Positions 1 to 9,647 are shown, counted from the stretch's first letter. The stretch: DNA of 64,000 nucleotides from Aquimarina megaterium XH134 (GCF_000520975.1 NZ_JACB01000031.1:1-64000), one strand, 5' to 3'. Notes: generated by a model from the sequence alone, not told the origin. Translations and numbers: made by a program.

Positions 1-1
1 T

Positions 2-292
2 GCTTCACGTTTTAAAGAAGTATTAATCACTCCCAGCGTTTTGGTTAAATATGTTTCAGGAGCTCCGATTCAGGTAGATGTTAATACTACAGTGAACTAC
101 AAAAACAAAATTGAGATTGGTGCTGGATACAGAACGAGTTCTTCTATTAATTTTCTTGCAGGATTTTATATTTCGAATCACTTACGATTATTATATAATT
201 ATAATCAAACCCTTAGGGATACTCCCATTAATAATACACACGGGATTATACTAAGCTACCGTTTGGGTTATGGATTTGGTAATAAGAAATAA
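2..292 (+). CDS. PorP/SprF family type IX secretion membrane protein (C-terminal part)
   Basis: The reading frame is open from base 2 to the TAA at 290-292, so this is the last ~96 residues of a gene that begins before the window. The visible part has alternating hydrophobic strands and the phrase SGAPIQVDVN, which closely resembles FGAPLQVDVS in the full-length PorP/SprF protein at 57402-58358. The family consists of outer-membrane beta-barrel-like proteins tied to type IX secretion and gliding, usually next to a large secreted protein. TTG or ATG codons inside this segment are not real starts. The family assignment rests on a short segment and on similarity to the paralogue in this window. 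Confidence 0.75.
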   Translation, partial: ASRFKEVLITPSVLVKYVSGAPIQVDVNTTVNYKNKIEIGAGYRTSSSINFLAGFYISNHLRLLYNYNQTLRDTPINNTHGIILSYRLGYGFGNKK

Positions 293-327
293 TTAACCAG
301 ATCAAGATTCAATACCTAATTTTAGTA

Positions 328-356
328 TTGATAAGAATAGAATTATACCTTATCAA
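328..356. terminator. Candidate convergent terminator hairpin
   Basis: TTGATAAG at 328-335 is the perfect reverse complement of CTTATCAA at 349-356, with a 13-base loop. It lies between two convergent genes and overlaps the TGA of the response regulator. There is no long T tract, so termination strength is uncertain. Confidence 0.4.
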
Positions 357-997
357 GGTTTTATGTACTTCATTTTTAAGGCATACTTGGTTAACCCAGC
401 CAGGTTTCTAACATTAAGTTTAGCGATAAGATTTTTTCTATAACTTTCGATAGTATGTTTACTCAAAAACAATTGATCTGCAATTTCTTGTGTAGTATGC
501 TCTTGAGCGATAAGGGTAATAACATCAATTTCTCTTTGGGTAAGTTTAATATCTTCCTTCTTTTTTTTAGCAAACTTATTTTCTAAATAAATATCTTTTA
601 TATCTTTTGAGAAATATTTTTCTCCTTTAAGTATTGTTTTTATAGCTTTTAACAGCTCTTCTTTTTCAGCATTTTTTGGCACATACCCATCTACATCATG
701 TTCTATAAGATTATCGATCATATCTGCATCATTATGCATACTAACTACCAGAGTTCTTATACTTTTCTTTCTTTCTTTTATAATTTTGTTTAGAGAAATA
801 CCATCTAATTCTGGCATAGAAATATCGGTGATAATAAGATCGATTTTTTCATCAGGATTAATTTCCAGGTATTTTGCAATATGTTTACCATCTTTGGCAG
901 TTAATAAAATATTATATTCTTTTTCTGAGTTAAGAATGCTTAGTAAACCATCCAAAAACATTTTATGGTCATCTGCTATGATTAAATTATATTTCAT
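353..997 (-). CDS. NarL/LuxR-family response regulator
   Basis: This is a two-domain cytoplasmic DNA-binding response regulator of 214 residues, the usual family length. The receiver domain occupies about residues 1-120, with the acidic pair D9/D10, the phospho-acceptor Asp58 (in LIITDIS) and Lys108 (in GYVPKN). The C-terminal LuxR-type helix-turn-helix follows at about 150-210 (LTQREIDVITLIAQ, then SKHTIESYRKNL). It sits directly downstream of, and on the same strand as, the TPR histidine kinase, separated by 88 bases, so the two very likely form a cognate two-component pair. The signal and the target genes cannot be read from the sequence. Confidence 0.93.
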   Translation of the reverse strand: MKYNLIIADDHKMFLDGLLSILNSEKEYNILLTAKDGKHIAKYLEINPDEKIDLIITDISMPELDGISLNKIIKERKKSIRTLVVSMHNDADMIDNLIEHDVDGYVPKNAEKEELLKAIKTILKGEKYFSKDIKDIYLENKFAKKKKEDIKLTQREIDVITLIAQEHTTQEIADQLFLSKHTIESYRKNLIAKLNVRNLAGLTKYALKMKYIKP

Positions 998-1085
998 TGG
1001 TTTATTTTTTTGTAATTAGGTTTAAATAAAACTTGCTATGTATAATTCTAATCTTGTTTGTCATCAAGTAGACTAGAATTGATCT

Positions 1086-3236
1086 TTAATGATTATAGCT
1101 CACTTTATTATTAATTGATGTTAATGCAGGAACTTCTATATCTATAATAGTACCTCGATTAATTCTAGAATCGATATGAAAAGTACCTGATACTTTTTTT
1201 AATCGATTTTTAATATTCTCAAATCCAAGTCCGGTAGCCTTGTTTTTTGCGTTAAAGCCTATACCATTATCTTCGAATAGTACATTTATAATATTTTCTA
1301 CTAGATTTAATTGAAGTTCTACAGAAGTAGCTTTGGCATGTTTAATAGTATTAGTTATAAGTTCCTGAATAATTTTAAAAATTTCGATTTGCAACGTTTC
1401 ATCTAAAAGATCAATTTCTGTTCTTGGGTATGCTACAAAAGAAGTGCTTAGACTAGTTGTACCACCAATATTATTAAAATACTCTTCAAGCACATCACAA
1501 AAGTTGTTTTTACTAAATTTTTTAGGTATTAAATTATGCGATAAATTACGTACCTGCTCATAAGTATCATCTAATTGATTGTTAATAGTTGTTATTGTTT
1601 TTTTATTTCCATTAAGCACAGTGTTATTTAGTTGTAGCTTTATAGCAGCAAGATTGCCACCGATACTATCGTGTAGCTCTAGCGCAATTCGTTTTCTTTC
1701 TTTATCCTGGCCTTTGATAGACGCTTTAATTAGTTTTAACTCTTGCTCTTTAATTAAAGAAGAAATTTTTTGCTCACTTATTTCTTCCTGTTTTTTATTT
1801 AATTCACTCTGAGTCTGAAGTTTTTGATAGTATGTAAATAATAAACCAATAACCGGAATAAGAAGAATTAAAAAAGAGTACAAGATACTATTTTTAATAC
1901 TTTTTTGCCTGGCTAATTTAGATTCTTGGATTTCCTGATCTTTTTTTAGTAATGTAATTTCGTTAAGTTTTTTTTCTGAAGCATTCTGAAAAGATAAAAT
2001 CTTGTTCTGAGTGTCTTTTTTTTCAATCTCTTGTTGTAATCTGAGATTTTTGATAGCTTCTTCCTGATTTTTTAAATCCAATTCTCGATTCGCATTTTGG
2101 ACCTGAAGAACTTTTATTTCTTTTTCTTTTTGAAGAGTTTGATACCTTACTTCTAATTCATTAATTTCTTTGTCATTCTCTAAAAATCGAATAGAATCTG
2201 AAACCTCATAGAATTTTTCGGCATAAGAAAGCGCTTTCTTATAATCATTTTGAGAAATAGATACCTCTTTTAATCTATAATAAATGCTTTTTTGTTTGTT
2301 TAAAAACCCAAGTTCTTTTGACTTCTTTAAAGCTAAAAGAATCATCTTCTCTGCTTCTTTATGTTTTTTTTGATGATTTAGTATAAGGCCTTTTTCTAGA
2401 TAGCCGATAATTTCTATTTCAGGATATTGGTAAGTAGCTGCAATTTCTAGAGCCTCATCAAACATTATCAAAGCTTGATCCATATCACCTTGCTTTCGAT
2501 ATGTAATTCCTATGTTGTTTGAAATGATCCCAATACAACGGTTTCTTTGAGATTTTTTACACATCTCACGTGCCTTTTTTAGATATAGGATGGTTGTTTC
2601 ATAATTCTCTAAATAACCATATATATTAGCCATGTTAACATAGCTGCCATAAACTATTTCTGGATGTTCTGTGTATTCTAGGCATTGTTTATAAAGACGT
2701 AATGAATTTTCATACTCTTTTGTTGATAGATATGCATTTGCCAGACCAAAAGAATTAATATAGTGAATACGCCTATCATTGTATTTTTGTGAAATGTTAA
2801 TGCCTTTTAAGTGCCATTTTTTTGATTTTTCTTCAAGGCCTATTTTAGAGTTTAATATTCCTAACATGTTGTATGCAAGGCCGTAAATCTCACTCTTTAT
2901 AGTATCGTTTTTGAAATGCTTTATTGTCAATATTTTTTTTGCATAGTACAATGATGAATCAATCATAGCTTTCTTTTTAAAATAGGAGGAAAGTACCAGA
3001 TTTAAATCTGCTTTGAATTGATTACTTTTTAAAGCTCTTGTCTTGATTTGATGATGAGTTTTTTTATACCCCTCTTCTTCTTTGCCCTGAGTGTTAACCA
3101 AAAGCTGAATTTCTTTAACTATCTTTTTTTCTTCTTTATGAATAGACGGAATTTTACTCCTGTCTATCTGTGCTCCCAAGATAAAAGGTAGAATAAATAT
3201 ACTATATACAATTGCTTGATGTACAAATTTTAACAT
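1086..3236 (-). CDS. TPR-containing sensor histidine kinase (HisKA_3/HATPase)
   Basis: About 716 residues. An N-terminal signal-like hydrophobic stretch ends near GAQ. Tetratricopeptide repeats cover roughly residues 60-350, followed by a long charged coiled coil and one membrane helix at about 448-468. The HisKA_3 dimerisation motif is RIALELHDSIGG, with the phospho-accepting His near residue 520. The ATPase domain shows N and G boxes (ELITNTIKHA, EDNGIGF, TGLGFENI). The periplasmic TPR region is the likely sensor; no PAS domain or receiver is present. I chose the ATG at 3234-3236 over a TTG two codons upstream. The gene belongs with the downstream response regulator, and possibly with the NamZ-like gene upstream (gap of about 70 bases). 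Confidence 0.92.
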   Translation of the reverse strand: MLKFVHQAIVYSIFILPFILGAQIDRSKIPSIHKEEKKIVKEIQLLVNTQGKEEEGYKKTHHQIKTRALKSNQFKADLNLVLSSYFKKKAMIDSSLYYAKKILTIKHFKNDTIKSEIYGLAYNMLGILNSKIGLEEKSKKWHLKGINISQKYNDRRIHYINSFGLANAYLSTKEYENSLRLYKQCLEYTEHPEIVYGSYVNMANIYGYLENYETTILYLKKAREMCKKSQRNRCIGIISNNIGITYRKQGDMDQALIMFDEALEIAATYQYPEIEIIGYLEKGLILNHQKKHKEAEKMILLALKKSKELGFLNKQKSIYYRLKEVSISQNDYKKALSYAEKFYEVSDSIRFLENDKEINELEVRYQTLQKEKEIKVLQVQNANRELDLKNQEEAIKNLRLQQEIEKKDTQNKILSFQNASEKKLNEITLLKKDQEIQESKLARQKSIKNSILYSFLILLIPVIGLLFTYYQKLQTQSELNKKQEEISEQKISSLIKEQELKLIKASIKGQDKERKRIALELHDSIGGNLAAIKLQLNNTVLNGNKKTITTINNQLDDTYEQVRNLSHNLIPKKFSKNNFCDVLEEYFNNIGGTTSLSTSFVAYPRTEIDLLDETLQIEIFKIIQELITNTIKHAKATSVELQLNLVENIINVLFEDNGIGFNAKNKATGLGFENIKNRLKKVSGTFHIDSRINRGTIIDIEVPALTSINNKVSYNH

Positions 3237-3305
3237 AAGCAAATGTATTAATTCCCAGAGTCAATAACATCCCTGAAAATAGGGGTTTTATAGAATTAAA
3301 TAATG

Positions 3306-4586
3306 CTATTGATAGATTAGATATTGCGCTCTTTTAATTTTAAATTTTTCGAGATCTTCTGTCCATGTGTTTTTAATTTCTCGAAAAGAAAGACCTTGTT
3401 CAATTTGTTGCTGCAATTTTTTTGTTCCTGCGTGAATGGTGAATGATTTGGTATTAAAAAACTTTTCTTTGACTTTGGTATGGTTATAGGCATTAATTAA
3501 CCACTCTAGGTTTATAGAATCCAATGATTCGTTTTTTCTTAAATCTTTTCCGTAACATACTTCTCCTCTATGTTTAGGATATTTAGAACCAAAATTTGGC
3601 CTGGGGATATAAGCATAATCATATTTTTCTATACTCAAGTCAGGAGAACCAAAAATTTGAAACTGTGTTTCGGTACCACGACCTGCATTAATGGTAGTTC
3701 CTTCAAAAAAACCAAGACTAGGATATAAATTGATAGCTTTATCATTAGGTAAATTTGGTGATGGTCGTATTGGTAAACTATATGAAGCAGTATGAGTGTA
3801 GTTTTTAACAGGAATAATATTGATCTCACAGGTCAAATTTTTTCCCAACCAGCCTTCACCATTGATCATTTTTGCATATTCACCAATAGTCATACCATGA
3901 ACTAATGGTATTGGGTGTACTCCCAGAAAACTTGAGTGCTCAGATTCTAAGGTTGGACCATCAATATAATGTGCATTTGGATTTGGACGGTCTAGTATCA
4001 AGACAGGAATGTTGTTTTCTGCACAGGCTTGCATTACGTAATGTAATGTAGAAATATAGGTATAAAAGCGAACTCCTACATCCTGGATGTCAAAAACAAC
4101 AATGTCGATATTAGATAAAGCTTCTTTAGATGGTTTTTTGTTTTTTCCATGGAGAGAGAAAATAGGAAGCCCCGTTTTGATATCTTTACTGTCAGCAACT
4201 AATTCTCCTGCATCTGCCTTACCTCTAAAACCATGTTCTGGAGCAAATACTTTCTGAATTTTAATATTTCTAGACAATAAAGAATCAACAAGATGTACAT
4301 AATTTTGACTAGTAATACTATCTTTAAAAATAACAGAAGTTTGGTTTCCTACAATAGCTACTTTCTTATTTTCTAAAATAGGAATATAATCATCAGTAAG
4401 ATTGGCCCCAACTACTATAGATTCTTGAATTTTTGTAGTATCTTGAGCAATATATGCTGCAGATATTGAGTTTTCAATTTTTACAGAAGAAGGGGGTAAA
4501 GTTGTTTTTATTCCACTTACACAAGAAATAAAAATTATGAAAAGGAATAAAAATGTATTTTTGAATGCATTTCTAACAAAAACCAT
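3306..4586 (-). CDS. DUF1343 / NamZ-like exo-beta-N-acetylmuramidase lipoprotein
   Basis: A 426-residue protein with an N-terminal hydrophobic segment ending in the lipobox-like FISC, so Cys22 is the predicted lipidation site. The body matches DUF1343 (GH171, the family of the peptidoglycan-recycling exo-muramidase NamZ): KVAIVGNQTSV near the start, APEHGFRG, then FDIQDVGVRFYTYISTLHY and LDRPNPN, and a C-terminal domain with GRGTETQFQIFGSP. The expected role is removal of terminal MurNAc from cell-wall fragments in the periplasm. It is transcribed away from the permease gene, whose start codon lies only 8 bases away, so their promoters must overlap the coding sequences. The family is clear; the reaction is inferred from characterised members. 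Confidence 0.85.
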   Translation of the reverse strand: MVFVRNAFKNTFLFLFIIFISCVSGIKTTLPPSSVKIENSISAAYIAQDTTKIQESIVVGANLTDDYIPILENKKVAIVGNQTSVIFKDSITSQNYVHLVDSLLSRNIKIQKVFAPEHGFRGKADAGELVADSKDIKTGLPIFSLHGKNKKPSKEALSNIDIVVFDIQDVGVRFYTYISTLHYVMQACAENNIPVLILDRPNPNAHYIDGPTLESEHSSFLGVHPIPLVHGMTIGEYAKMINGEGWLGKNLTCEINIIPVKNYTHTASYSLPIRPSPNLPNDKAINLYPSLGFFEGTTINAGRGTETQFQIFGSPDLSIEKYDYAYIPRPNFGSKYPKHRGEVCYGKDLRKNESLDSINLEWLINAYNHTKVKEKFFNTKSFTIHAGTKKLQQQIEQGLSFREIKNTWTEDLEKFKIKRAQYLIYQ

Positions 4587-4594
4587 AGTTAAGC

Positions 4595-5836
4595 TTGAAT
4601 TTCGAGTATTTTATTGCTAAACGCCTCATCAAAGGTAAGGAACATAAAAGTAGCATTTCGACTCCAATTATAAAAATTGCAATCTTTGCTATTGCCGTTG
4701 GTATGATCATGATGCTAATTACAGTTGCTACTGGCGTAGGACTACAACGCAAAATAAGGGAAAAAGTTGCTGCATTTAATGGGCATATATTAATTTCTAG
4801 TTTTGATAATAACAGTAGTGTAGAATCTCTTATGCCTATATCTACTGATCAAAACTTCTATCCAGAGTTTTCTGAGGTTGAAGGAATTGTTCATATGCAA
4901 GGTGTGGCGACAAAAATGGGACTGATACGCACAGCATCTGATTTTGATGGTGTGGTGGTTAAAGGAGTGGGTAAAGATTATAACTGGGATTCTTTTAAAG
5001 AATATCTTGTAGAAGGAAGAATACCCGATTTTACAGGGGAACTTAATGAAGAAATTTTGTTGTCTTCACATATAGCAAATCGTTTAGGGTTTAGTATTGG
5101 AGATAAAGTAATTACATATTTCCTAAAAAAGAACACTGCTTCAAACTCAAAAACTTTTATTAGAGCTTTTGAGATTGTAGGGATTTATAATTCAGGATTT
5201 TTAGAGTTTGATGAAACCTTCCTTTTTGCAGACATCAGACATGTGATAAAAATGAATAAATGGAAACCAGATGAGATCGGAAATTTTGAAGTTTTTATTG
5301 ATGATTTTGATCAAATCGATAAAAAAGGACAGGAAATCTATGAAAATATTCCTTCTACCCTAGATAGTCAGACAATTTCATTAAAGTATGCCACAATCTT
5401 CGAATGGTTAAAACTATTCGATCTTAATATTATTGGGATTATTGGGATTATTATTTTGGTTGCTGGTATCAATATGATTACTGCTTTATTGGTTTTGATT
5501 CTTGAGAGAACCCCTATGATTGGAATTTTGAAAGCCTTAGGAACAAATGATTGGAGTATAAGAAAAGTATTTCTTTATAATGCTGCATATTTGATTTTAA
5601 TAGGTTTGTTTTGGGGTAACCTTATCGGTATAGGTTTACTTCTTATACAAGAGTATTATGGAGTTGTAGGGCTTAATCCAGAAACGTATTATGTAAGTAC
5701 TGCCCCAGTGTATATTGATATAGGATATATTGTGTTACTTAATATAGGAACAATGTTATTGTGTTTGTTAATGCTACTTATCCCTTCATATATTATAGCA
5801 AAGATATCACCGACAAAGTCAATCCGTTTTCAATAA
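4595..5836 (+). CDS. FtsX/LolC-LolE-type ABC transporter permease
   Basis: A 413-residue inner-membrane protein with the MacB/LolCE architecture: one membrane helix at about residues 25-48, a large periplasmic domain at about 50-270, then three helices at about 275-300, 325-350 and 375-405. The sequence ILERTPMIGILKALG, typical of the coupling loop of FtsX-type permeases, is clear. The N-terminus FEYFIAKRL matches flavobacterial relatives and fixes the start at a TTG, because an in-frame TAG lies just upstream at 4586-4588. No ATPase partner is adjacent. A role in lipoprotein release is a family-level inference. Confidence 0.88.
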   Translation: MNFEYFIAKRLIKGKEHKSSISTPIIKIAIFAIAVGMIMMLITVATGVGLQRKIREKVAAFNGHILISSFDNNSSVESLMPISTDQNFYPEFSEVEGIVHMQGVATKMGLIRTASDFDGVVVKGVGKDYNWDSFKEYLVEGRIPDFTGELNEEILLSSHIANRLGFSIGDKVITYFLKKNTASNSKTFIRAFEIVGIYNSGFLEFDETFLFADIRHVIKMNKWKPDEIGNFEVFIDDFDQIDKKGQEIYENIPSTLDSQTISLKYATIFEWLKLFDLNIIGIIGIIILVAGINMITALLVLILERTPMIGILKALGTNDWSIRKVFLYNAAYLILIGLFWGNLIGIGLLLIQEYYGVVGLNPETYYVSTAPVYIDIGYIVLLNIGTMLLCLLMLLIPSYIIAKISPTKSIRFQ

Positions 5837-5857
5837 TTTGTTATTCTTTCTTAAAAA

Positions 5858-5888
5858 TTGCCAATCGATAATCTAGGTCGTATCTTTG
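5858..5888 (+). promoter_or_regulatory. Bacteroidota-type promoter for the cystathionine beta-synthase gene
   Basis: TTG at 5858-5860 and TATCTTTG at 5881-5888 are separated by 20 bases, matching the flavobacterial -33/-7 pattern (TTG ... TAnnTTTG). The GTG start of the next gene is 39 bases downstream, giving a short leader. Confidence 0.65.
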
Positions 5889-5927
5889 CCATGTTAAAAT
5901 ACCCTATAGGGTTGTAAATTATATCGA

Positions 5928-7289
5928 GTGGAATACGCAAAAAACATACTAGAGACTATTGGTAATACACCGTTAGTCCAATTGAATACACTAGTGAAAG
6001 ATGTAGATGCTTTAGTGTTGGCTAAATATGAAACTTTTAACCCAGGGAATTCTGTAAAGGATCGAATGGCTTTAAAAATGATAGAAGATGCAGAAGCAGA
6101 TGGTCGATTACAGCCAGGAGGAACTATTATAGAAGGTACATCGGGAAATACAGGAATGGGATTAGCTTTAGTAGCTATCATAAAAGGGTATAAACTGATT
6201 TGTGTAATGGCAGATAAGCAGTCTAAGGAAAAAATGGATATCCTTAGAGCCGTAGGAGCAAAGGTAATGGTTTGCCCAACTAATGTAGAACCAGATGATC
6301 CAAGGTCGTATTATTCGGTTTCTAAGAGATTAGCAGAAGAAACTCCAAATTCATGGTATGTTAACCAGTATGATAATCCTTCGAATGCACAAGCACACTA
6401 TGAAAGCACAGGTCCCGAAATCTGGAAACAAACAGACGGTAAAATAACACATTTTATTGTTGGAGTAGGTACTGGAGGTACGATATCTGGCGTAGGAAAA
6501 TATCTAAAAGAAAAAAATCCAAATGTTAAAATCTGGGGAATAGATACCTATGGTTCTGTTTTTAAGAAATACCATGAAACAGGGATTTTTGATGAAAACG
6601 AAATTTATTCTTATATCACAGAAGGTATTGGAGAAGATATCTTACCAAAAAATGTAGATTTTTCGGTTATTGATGGATTTACCAAAGTGACAGATAAAGA
6701 TGCTGCGGTTTATACTCAAAAACTTGCGAAAGAAGAAGGAATGTTTTTAGGTAATAGTGCTGGAGCGGCTATAAAAGGATTACTTCAATTAAACAAACAT
6801 TTTACCAAAGATGATGTTGTAGTGATTTTATTTCATGATCATGGCAGTAGATATGTAGGGAAAATGTTTAATGATGATTGGATGCGAGAAAGAGGTTTTC
6901 TTGATGAAGAAGTATATACAGCCGATGATTTAGTAAAAAATCATATAGAAAAACCATTGGTTACTGTTAAGACAGAAGAACTGGTATCACATGCTATTGA
7001 GCGTATGCGTAAATTTAAGATTTCGCAAATACCAGTAGTTGATAGTGATGGATTTGTTGGTTCTGTAGATGAGAGTGCACTTTTTACTGCTTTTTTAGAT
7101 GATAAAAATACGGGCAGTACACCAATTAAAGATGTTATGAAAGATTCATTCCCGATTGTAAACGCTAAAACTTCACTTGATGAGATATCTAAGCTTATTA
7201 AAAACGGAAGTTCTGCAGTTTTAGTTGAGTTAGAAAACGGAAAACACCACATCATAACAAAGTATGATGTTATTAGCCATATAAAATAA
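5928..7289 (+). CDS. Cystathionine beta-synthase (PLP enzyme with CBS domain pair)
   Basis: A 453-residue fold-type II PLP enzyme. The lysine that binds the cofactor is Lys44 in NPGNSVKDR; the substrate loop EGTSGNTGMG and the phosphate-binding GTGGTISGVG are present. A pair of CBS motifs fills about residues 335-453, as in cystathionine beta-synthases and unlike plain cysteine synthase. It should condense homocysteine with serine (or act as an O-acetylserine/cysteine synthase-like enzyme) in the cytoplasm. It lacks the haem-binding N-terminus of the animal enzyme. The start is GTG at 5928, supported by the natural N-terminus MEYAKNILETIGNTPL and the promoter just upstream. Confidence 0.92.
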   Translation: MEYAKNILETIGNTPLVQLNTLVKDVDALVLAKYETFNPGNSVKDRMALKMIEDAEADGRLQPGGTIIEGTSGNTGMGLALVAIIKGYKLICVMADKQSKEKMDILRAVGAKVMVCPTNVEPDDPRSYYSVSKRLAEETPNSWYVNQYDNPSNAQAHYESTGPEIWKQTDGKITHFIVGVGTGGTISGVGKYLKEKNPNVKIWGIDTYGSVFKKYHETGIFDENEIYSYITEGIGEDILPKNVDFSVIDGFTKVTDKDAAVYTQKLAKEEGMFLGNSAGAAIKGLLQLNKHFTKDDVVVILFHDHGSRYVGKMFNDDWMRERGFLDEEVYTADDLVKNHIEKPLVTVKTEELVSHAIERMRKFKISQIPVVDSDGFVGSVDESALFTAFLDDKNTGSTPIKDVMKDSFPIVNAKTSLDEISKLIKNGSSAVLVELENGKHHIITKYDVISHIK

Positions 7290-7315
7290 ATTCTTATATT
7301 TAAATAATAATTCTC

Positions 7316-7360
7316 CCCCTCTATTAGCTTTTTTTGTAAGCTAATAAAGGGGTTGTTTTT
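7316..7360 (+). terminator. Rho-independent terminator after the cystathionine beta-synthase gene
   Basis: The arm at 7316-7330 (starting CCCCT) pairs with 7338-7352 (ending AGGGG) as 14 base pairs around one mismatch, with a 7-base T-rich loop, followed by TTGTTTTT. Confidence 0.85.
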
Positions 7361-7436
7361 GTGTTTATTTATTTTTTTTAGTTACCAGGAATACATCTAC
7401 ATGGGCTGAATAAGATAAGTGTAAAATGATGGTGGT

Positions 7437-8417
7437 ATGTGTAAATATTTGTTTGATTTTTCTGATATAGACAAACTAAGTGACTATTTTAGATCACAAC
7501 TAAGTCCAAATAGTTCTACTGATCGAATTTATTTTCCTCCCGAGATTGGAGAAGGGTATTTGTTGTATTATAAAATATCTCCAGAAGTCTTTCTTATTAT
7601 AAACAATTATAAAGCTAATACAGATATTGAATATATAAGACGACCCATCGATGAAAAAGATATTATACTTCATTTTAGAAAATATGCTTTAGATCATCAA
7701 TTAGAGGAAGATCAGATTATAAGCCAGTACTCTGATAGTTATACTCCTGGTAATATGAGGTGCATGGATGCTCGACAAGGAGAACAAGTTTTTATTACAA
7801 AAGGAGCTGAAGTAAAATCTACCATGATTGTATTAAAAAGTTCATATACCAAACCTTTTTTTTTAAAGAATAACGATATGGCGGAAAAACTTGACAATTA
7901 TATTCGTTATTCTCACCAACATATTAATAAATTTTATCTTTCTTATAAACAATCAAGTCTTTTTGATCAGATTGTACAACCTGATGTAGATAGGGTAGAG
8001 AACTACCTTTATTTTATTGCTAGAGGTGTTCGACTATTAGAAACTTTTTGGAAAGATGTATTAAGATGGGAAACAGAAAGCAACCCTTTTAGTATCAATT
8101 GCGGGCAAGTGGGTAATATTTATAAGGTAAGTGATTATCTCAAGAATAATCTTAAAGAACCTTTTGTTGGGGTTGATCGATTAGCAGCGATGGCACATAT
8201 GAGTCGTACTAATTTTTTTAATATGTTTAAAGAAATTCATAACCAAACTCCTTTAGAGTTTTTTAATAATAAAAGACTAGAGATTTCATACAATATGATT
8301 ATCGGAGAAGGGTTATCAATACGTGAGGTAATGGATACGCTTAATTATTCTAATTCTTCAAAATTTAAAAAAGCATTTTTTAATAAATTTGATATCTATC
8401 CAGATATGAATACATAA
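7437..8417 (+). CDS. AraC-family transcriptional regulator
   Basis: A 326-residue protein whose last ~100 residues form an AraC/XylS DNA-binding domain: the first helix-turn-helix is around VDRLAAMAHMSRTNFFNMFK, followed by TPLEFFNNKRLE and a second helix-turn-helix around SIREVMDTLNYSNSSKFKKAF. The N-terminal ~220 residues have no domain I can name; this length and layout resemble the PchR-like AraC regulators common in Bacteroidota. It stands alone between a terminator and a long non-coding stretch, so the target is not evident. The end is slightly short of the usual FR..FG.SP signature, reading FKKAFFNKFDIYP. Confidence 0.88.
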   Translation: MCKYLFDFSDIDKLSDYFRSQLSPNSSTDRIYFPPEIGEGYLLYYKISPEVFLIINNYKANTDIEYIRRPIDEKDIILHFRKYALDHQLEEDQIISQYSDSYTPGNMRCMDARQGEQVFITKGAEVKSTMIVLKSSYTKPFFLKNNDMAEKLDNYIRYSHQHINKFYLSYKQSSLFDQIVQPDVDRVENYLYFIARGVRLLETFWKDVLRWETESNPFSINCGQVGNIYKVSDYLKNNLKEPFVGVDRLAAMAHMSRTNFFNMFKEIHNQTPLEFFNNKRLEISYNMIIGEGLSIREVMDTLNYSNSSKFKKAFFNKFDIYPDMNT

Positions 8418-8792
8418 AATATGTAAAGCTCAGATGCTGGCTTTCTTGTTTTTTTGGATATGTATAAAAATAAAGATGGTCGCCAAAAATGGCAACCATC
8501 AATAACCTAACACAAACTCAACTTAGCTTAGGGTTTTGTAATCTTAATATTTTTAGAATGAATTAATTTTCCCTTTAATTCATAACAAAGTAAAGAAATG
8601 AATTTGTGGTTAAGTTTTCCATTAATACATAAAATCTTACCAATAGTACATTTTTGTAAGGAATTAACTTGATTTTAAGAATATTAAGTAGTAATCGTAC
8701 TATTTAAAAGGAGTTAGTTCTGTGTTTTTTGTGTTTATAACAACTTTAACCTTCTTTTTTTTGGGGGTACTAACTAATGTTAGTATTTTCAA
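8418..8792. other. Non-coding stretch with one imperfect hairpin
   Basis: No convincing gene on either strand. GATGGT at 8475-8480 and ACCATC at 8495-8500 bracket GCC...GGC, giving a 9-pair hairpin with one mismatch that could end the AraC transcript, although no T run follows. The remainder is AT-rich with no repeat I can define. Confidence 0.4.
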
Positions 8793-9647
8793 CTAAAGAC
8801 TTTGTTGATCAATAATTTTTAAAAATATTTCTGGTTCTGGTCGTACTCTATAATTATTAGTAAGGTCTGCAAAGATTATTCTTCCTTCTTTATTCGTTAT
8901 GATTACAGTTGGCATTACAGTATCACTGTTATATCCTAGTATTTGGAAACCCATAGGAAGACCATTTTTTGAAAAAATTTGTAATTGCTTGGCAACTTTA
9001 TTTCCTTGATCTACCAAATAATTGAAATTTAATCCAAATTTTTTTGCTAGAGATTTGGTATGCCTATGAGGTTGAGGACTAATAAGAACTATATTTATTT
9101 TTCTTTTTTCAAGTTCCTTATATTGAGAAGCAATTTCTTTAATTTGTGCCATACATAATGGACACCAGTTTCCTCGGTAGAATAGAAAAATTGATGAGTT
9201 TCCTATAAATTTGGAAGTATTTATACTGTTTTTTTCTGGATCCTGTAATTCGAGTTCTGGTAACAGGTCACCTACTTTAATAACCGTGTTTTTTTCTCTA
9301 TTCTTAAACGTAGAATACCATCTTATGTATAATATCCACCCTAAAAATAAACCAATTCCCGGTAAAGATCCATTTAAATCTTGTTCGATAACACCGCCAA
9401 ATAATAGACTAATTAAAAAACCAATAGCAATAGGCAGCGTGTATTTTTTTAGATTAGCATCAGTTCGAGCAACGGGTTTTATAAAAATCAAAATGAAGAG
9501 TGTCACAATAGAAAGCGAAATAATTAACCTTCCTATATACCTATAAGATACTCCATGATCAATAAGATGTATAACACTGTCAATAGTAAAGTAAAGAGCA
9601 ATTACTGGGAAAACAGAAATAAAAATAGACTTTAAAATATTAGTCAT
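8793..9647 (-). CDS. Membrane-anchored peroxiredoxin-like (AhpC/TSA) protein
   Basis: A 284-residue protein with two parts. About residues 1-112 are hydrophobic with four probable membrane helices (about 5-25, 38-57, 70-87, 95-111). The remainder is a thioredoxin-fold domain of the AhpC/TSA group, with FLFYRGNWCPLC carrying Cys162 and Cys165, the pattern of peroxiredoxin-like proteins with a CxxC active site. The reducing domain is tethered to the membrane; which side it faces is unclear. A role in peroxide or thiol redox chemistry is inferred from the fold. It is isolated on the minus strand, with non-coding DNA on both sides. Confidence 0.8.
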   Translation of the reverse strand: MTNILKSIFISVFPVIALYFTIDSVIHLIDHGVSYRYIGRLIISLSIVTLFILIFIKPVARTDANLKKYTLPIAIGFLISLLFGGVIEQDLNGSLPGIGLFLGWILYIRWYSTFKNREKNTVIKVGDLLPELELQDPEKNSINTSKFIGNSSIFLFYRGNWCPLCMAQIKEIASQYKELEKRKINIVLISPQPHRHTKSLAKKFGLNFNYLVDQGNKVAKQLQIFSKNGLPMGFQILGYNSDTVMPTVIITNKEGRIIFADLTNNYRVRPEPEIFLKIIDQQSL

